The position numbers were made by a program, and so were the translations under genes. DNA of 64,000 nt, taken from the NCBI GenBank assembly GCA_951812965.1, contig OX638341.1, forward strand, positions 1,532,438-1,596,437. The letters run 5' to 3'. Shown here in pieces: positions 62,339 to 64,000 of the stretch. The DNA is from an uncultured Pseudohongiella sp. Its GTDB lineage: Bacteria; Pseudomonadota; Gammaproteobacteria; Pseudomonadales; Pseudohongiellaceae. Every line of letters begins with the position of its first letter. Positions within the stretch are counted from its first letter, which is position 1. Below the pieces are notes generated by a model. It had not been told where the DNA came from and ran no database searches. It saw nothing but the letters and a program-made list of their open reading frames with translations.

Positions 62339-64000
62339 ATGTCTTCGGTATTCATCGTTATCTTCGGTCTTGTCGGCTTCGCGTTCGGCTGGTTCGTCTA
62401 TTCCCGCTTCATCGCCGAAAAAATCTACCGGCTGGATCCGGAATACGTTACGCCCGCCAATCGTTTCAATGACGCGGTCGATTATGTGCCCACCAACAAA
62501 TATGTGTTGTGGGGATCTCATTTCACGGCGGTAGCCGGCGCCGCGCCGATCGTCGGACCCGCCATCGCGGTCTACTGGGGATGGCTGCCGGCCCTGATCT
62601 GGGTGACTCTCGGCTCGATCTTCTTCGCCGGCGTCCACGATATGGGCGCTTTGTGGGCCAGCAACCGGCACAACGCGAGATCCATGGGGGCATTGTCCGA
62701 AGATGTTGTGGGCTCACGAACCCGCGCTCTGTTCATGGTGGTTATCTTCCTGCTGCTTTTGATGGTCAATGCCGTATTCGGCACCATCATTGCCGGTGAG
62801 ATGGTGGATATCGAGACTTCCATAGTGCCGGCCTGGGCCGCGATTCCGGTGGCGATCGCCGTCGGCGTGCTGATCCGGCGCAAGGTCAATCTGTTCGCGA
62901 TTTCCCTGATTGGCGTGACAATTCTGTATTTCACGATCTACCTGGGCACCATATGGCCGGTGGAGACTGAGTTGCGCTGGGATGGTGTCTTCCTCGGCCC
63001 TCATGGCAACTGGATCGTTATTCTCTTCATTTACGCAGGCATCGCTTCCATGCTGCCGGTTTGGCTGCTGCTGCAGCCGCGGGACTACATCAATGGCGCG
63101 CAACTCGTGCTTGGTCTGCTCGTGCTGTACAGCGCGGTCTTGATAGCCCTGCCCGACGTTACGGCGCCGATGATCAACGAAAATCTCGCGGAAGGCACTC
63201 CGCCGCTGGTTCCGATACTGTTCGTCACGATCGCATGTGGGGCACTTTCAGGGTTTCACGGCATTGTTTCTTCAGGCACGAGTTCGAAGCAACTGAACAA
63301 TGAGAAAGACGCACGCTTCGTCGGCTATCTTGGTGCGCTGGGCGAAGGTTCGCTGGCGTTGATCACCATAACCGCCGTTACCGGCTCGCTGTATGCGGTT
63401 TCCGCCGTTGAATGGAGCAGCTTGTATTCCAATTTCGGCGACGGCGCCGCCAGCGCCTTCATCGCTGGAGGCGCGGCCCTGATAACCGAGGGTTGGGGCA
63501 TACCTGAATCGTTTTCCACAACCATGCTGGCCGTCATGGTCGTGCTGTTCGCCGGCACTACGATGGATGCAGGCTTGCGCTTGCAGCGATACATCATCCA
63601 GGAGTGGGGCAACATTTATTCCATCGGGTTCCTCAAAAACAATTACATTTCCACCCTGGTGGCGGTGGGCTGCTGCCTTACCCTCGCCTTCGGCGCCACC
63701 AACGGCCAGTACCCCGGCGACGGCGGCATGCTGATCTGGCCGATCTTCGGCGCTTCCAATCAGATCCTGGCAAGTCTCACCTTGCTCGTGTTGTCCGTTT
63801 ACCTGATGCGGCTCGAACGGCCATCGATGTTCACACTGGTACCGATGATCTTTATCGTGTTTATGGCATTTTGGGCCAGCCTCTGGTACTTGTTTGACTA
63901 CTACCAGTCAGAAAATTGGCTGCTGCTGGTGCTGAGCATCGCCGTTATGGGCGCCAGTATTGTCGTGATGCTGGAAGCATTCTCGGTGATTTCGAGAATC
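62339..64000 (+). CDS. cstA: Carbon starvation protein CstA family transporter, 3' truncated by window edge
   Basis: 554 residues are visible with no stop before the window end. ATG 62339 follows GGGGAGAG. Typical CstA features: FVYSRFIAEKIYRLDP, TPANRFNDAVDYVPTNKYVL, HFTAVAGAAPIVGPAIAVYW, GVHDMGALWASNRHNARS, GFHGIVSSGTSSKQLNNEKD and LIWPIFGASNQILASLTLLV. Multi-pass inner-membrane protein. CstA proteins take up peptides and pyruvate and are often induced on carbon starvation. The start region lies downstream of repeat elements, and no CRP-like site is evident. Paralogues such as BtsT/YjiY cannot be excluded. Confidence 0.92.
   Translation, partial: MSSVFIVIFGLVGFAFGWFVYSRFIAEKIYRLDPEYVTPANRFNDAVDYVPTNKYVLWGSHFTAVAGAAPIVGPAIAVYWGWLPALIWVTLGSIFFAGVHDMGALWASNRHNARSMGALSEDVVGSRTRALFMVVIFLLLLMVNAVFGTIIAGEMVDIETSIVPAWAAIPVAIAVGVLIRRKVNLFAISLIGVTILYFTIYLGTIWPVETELRWDGVFLGPHGNWIVILFIYAGIASMLPVWLLLQPRDYINGAQLVLGLLVLYSAVLIALPDVTAPMINENLAEGTPPLVPILFVTIACGALSGFHGIVSSGTSSKQLNNEKDARFVGYLGALGEGSLALITITAVTGSLYAVSAVEWSSLYSNFGDGAASAFIAGGAALITEGWGIPESFSTTMLAVMVVLFAGTTMDAGLRLQRYIIQEWGNIYSIGFLKNNYISTLVAVGCCLTLAFGATNGQYPGDGGMLIWPIFGASNQILASLTLLVLSVYLMRLERPSMFTLVPMIFIVFMAFWASLWYLFDYYQSENWLLLVLSIAVMGASIVVMLEAFSVISRI

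Overview
The window looks like chromosome of a free-living, aerobic, Gram-negative gammaproteobacterium, probably marine and oligotrophic. The evidence is high G+C, Sec/Tat/lipoprotein signals, four large TonB-dependent receptors (TBDRs), an RND efflux operon, a catalase-peroxidase, many secreted hydrolases and Na+-symporters. No rRNA, tRNA, CRISPR array, integrase or transposase was found. The first (amidohydrolase) and last (CstA) genes are cut by the window ends.

Layout. 1-9.1 kb: a partial amidohydrolase, then a carbohydrate-type locus (beta-hydroxyacid dehydrogenase, ROK regulator, TBDR, Na+-symporter, convergent GH63-like cytosolic glycosidase) that fits uptake and hydrolysis of a glucosyl- or mannosyl-glycerate-like solute. 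9.2-11.4 kb: katG. 11.7-19.7 kb: an almost symmetrical inverted duplication. Two ~1000-residue TBDR paralogues are divergent from back-to-back promoters, each leader carries the same 38-nt hairpin exactly 124 nt before the start codon, each TBDR ends in a similar terminator, and a small membrane-anchored coiled-coil gene converges on each terminator (one is a 33-bp tandem-repeat protein, the other is frameshifted). 19.9-21.8 kb: two related secreted proteins of unknown function. 22.0-29.9 kb: an operon M14 carboxypeptidase - TBDR - S9 peptidase (peptide scavenging). 30-31.5 kb: a second symporter whose C-terminus lies in a long inverted-repeat element. 31.7-37.7 kb: tripartite RND efflux operon.

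37.9-44.4 kb is the most notable region: a GPP34 (GOLPH3-like)-cytochrome P450 fusion, a KshA/DAF-36-type Rieske oxygenase, a Tat-exported PLP aminotransferase, an M19 dipeptidase lipoprotein and a sterol C-24 methyltransferase (ERG6/SMT) homologue. It reads as a bacterial sterol/triterpenoid-tailoring locus. 44.5-49.1 kb: gamma-glutamyltransferase and a FAD/Fe-S 2-hydroxyacid dehydrogenase. 49.2-57.1 kb: a five-gene minus-strand operon (amidohydrolase, S45 acylase, class V aminotransferase, GntP permease, aldehyde dehydrogenase). 57.2-60.4 kb: a small secreted protein and two paralogous beta-propeller proteins. 60.5-64 kb: HupE/UreJ-like protein, an intergenic region rich in repeats, and CstA (partial).

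Repeats: two copies of a ~190-230 bp element bounded by 30-bp inverted repeats whose arms co-vary between copies, and four short GC-rich palindromes of the GGCGAGGCATGCCTCGCC type. Assignments rest on reading motifs in translated sequence; no database search was possible.
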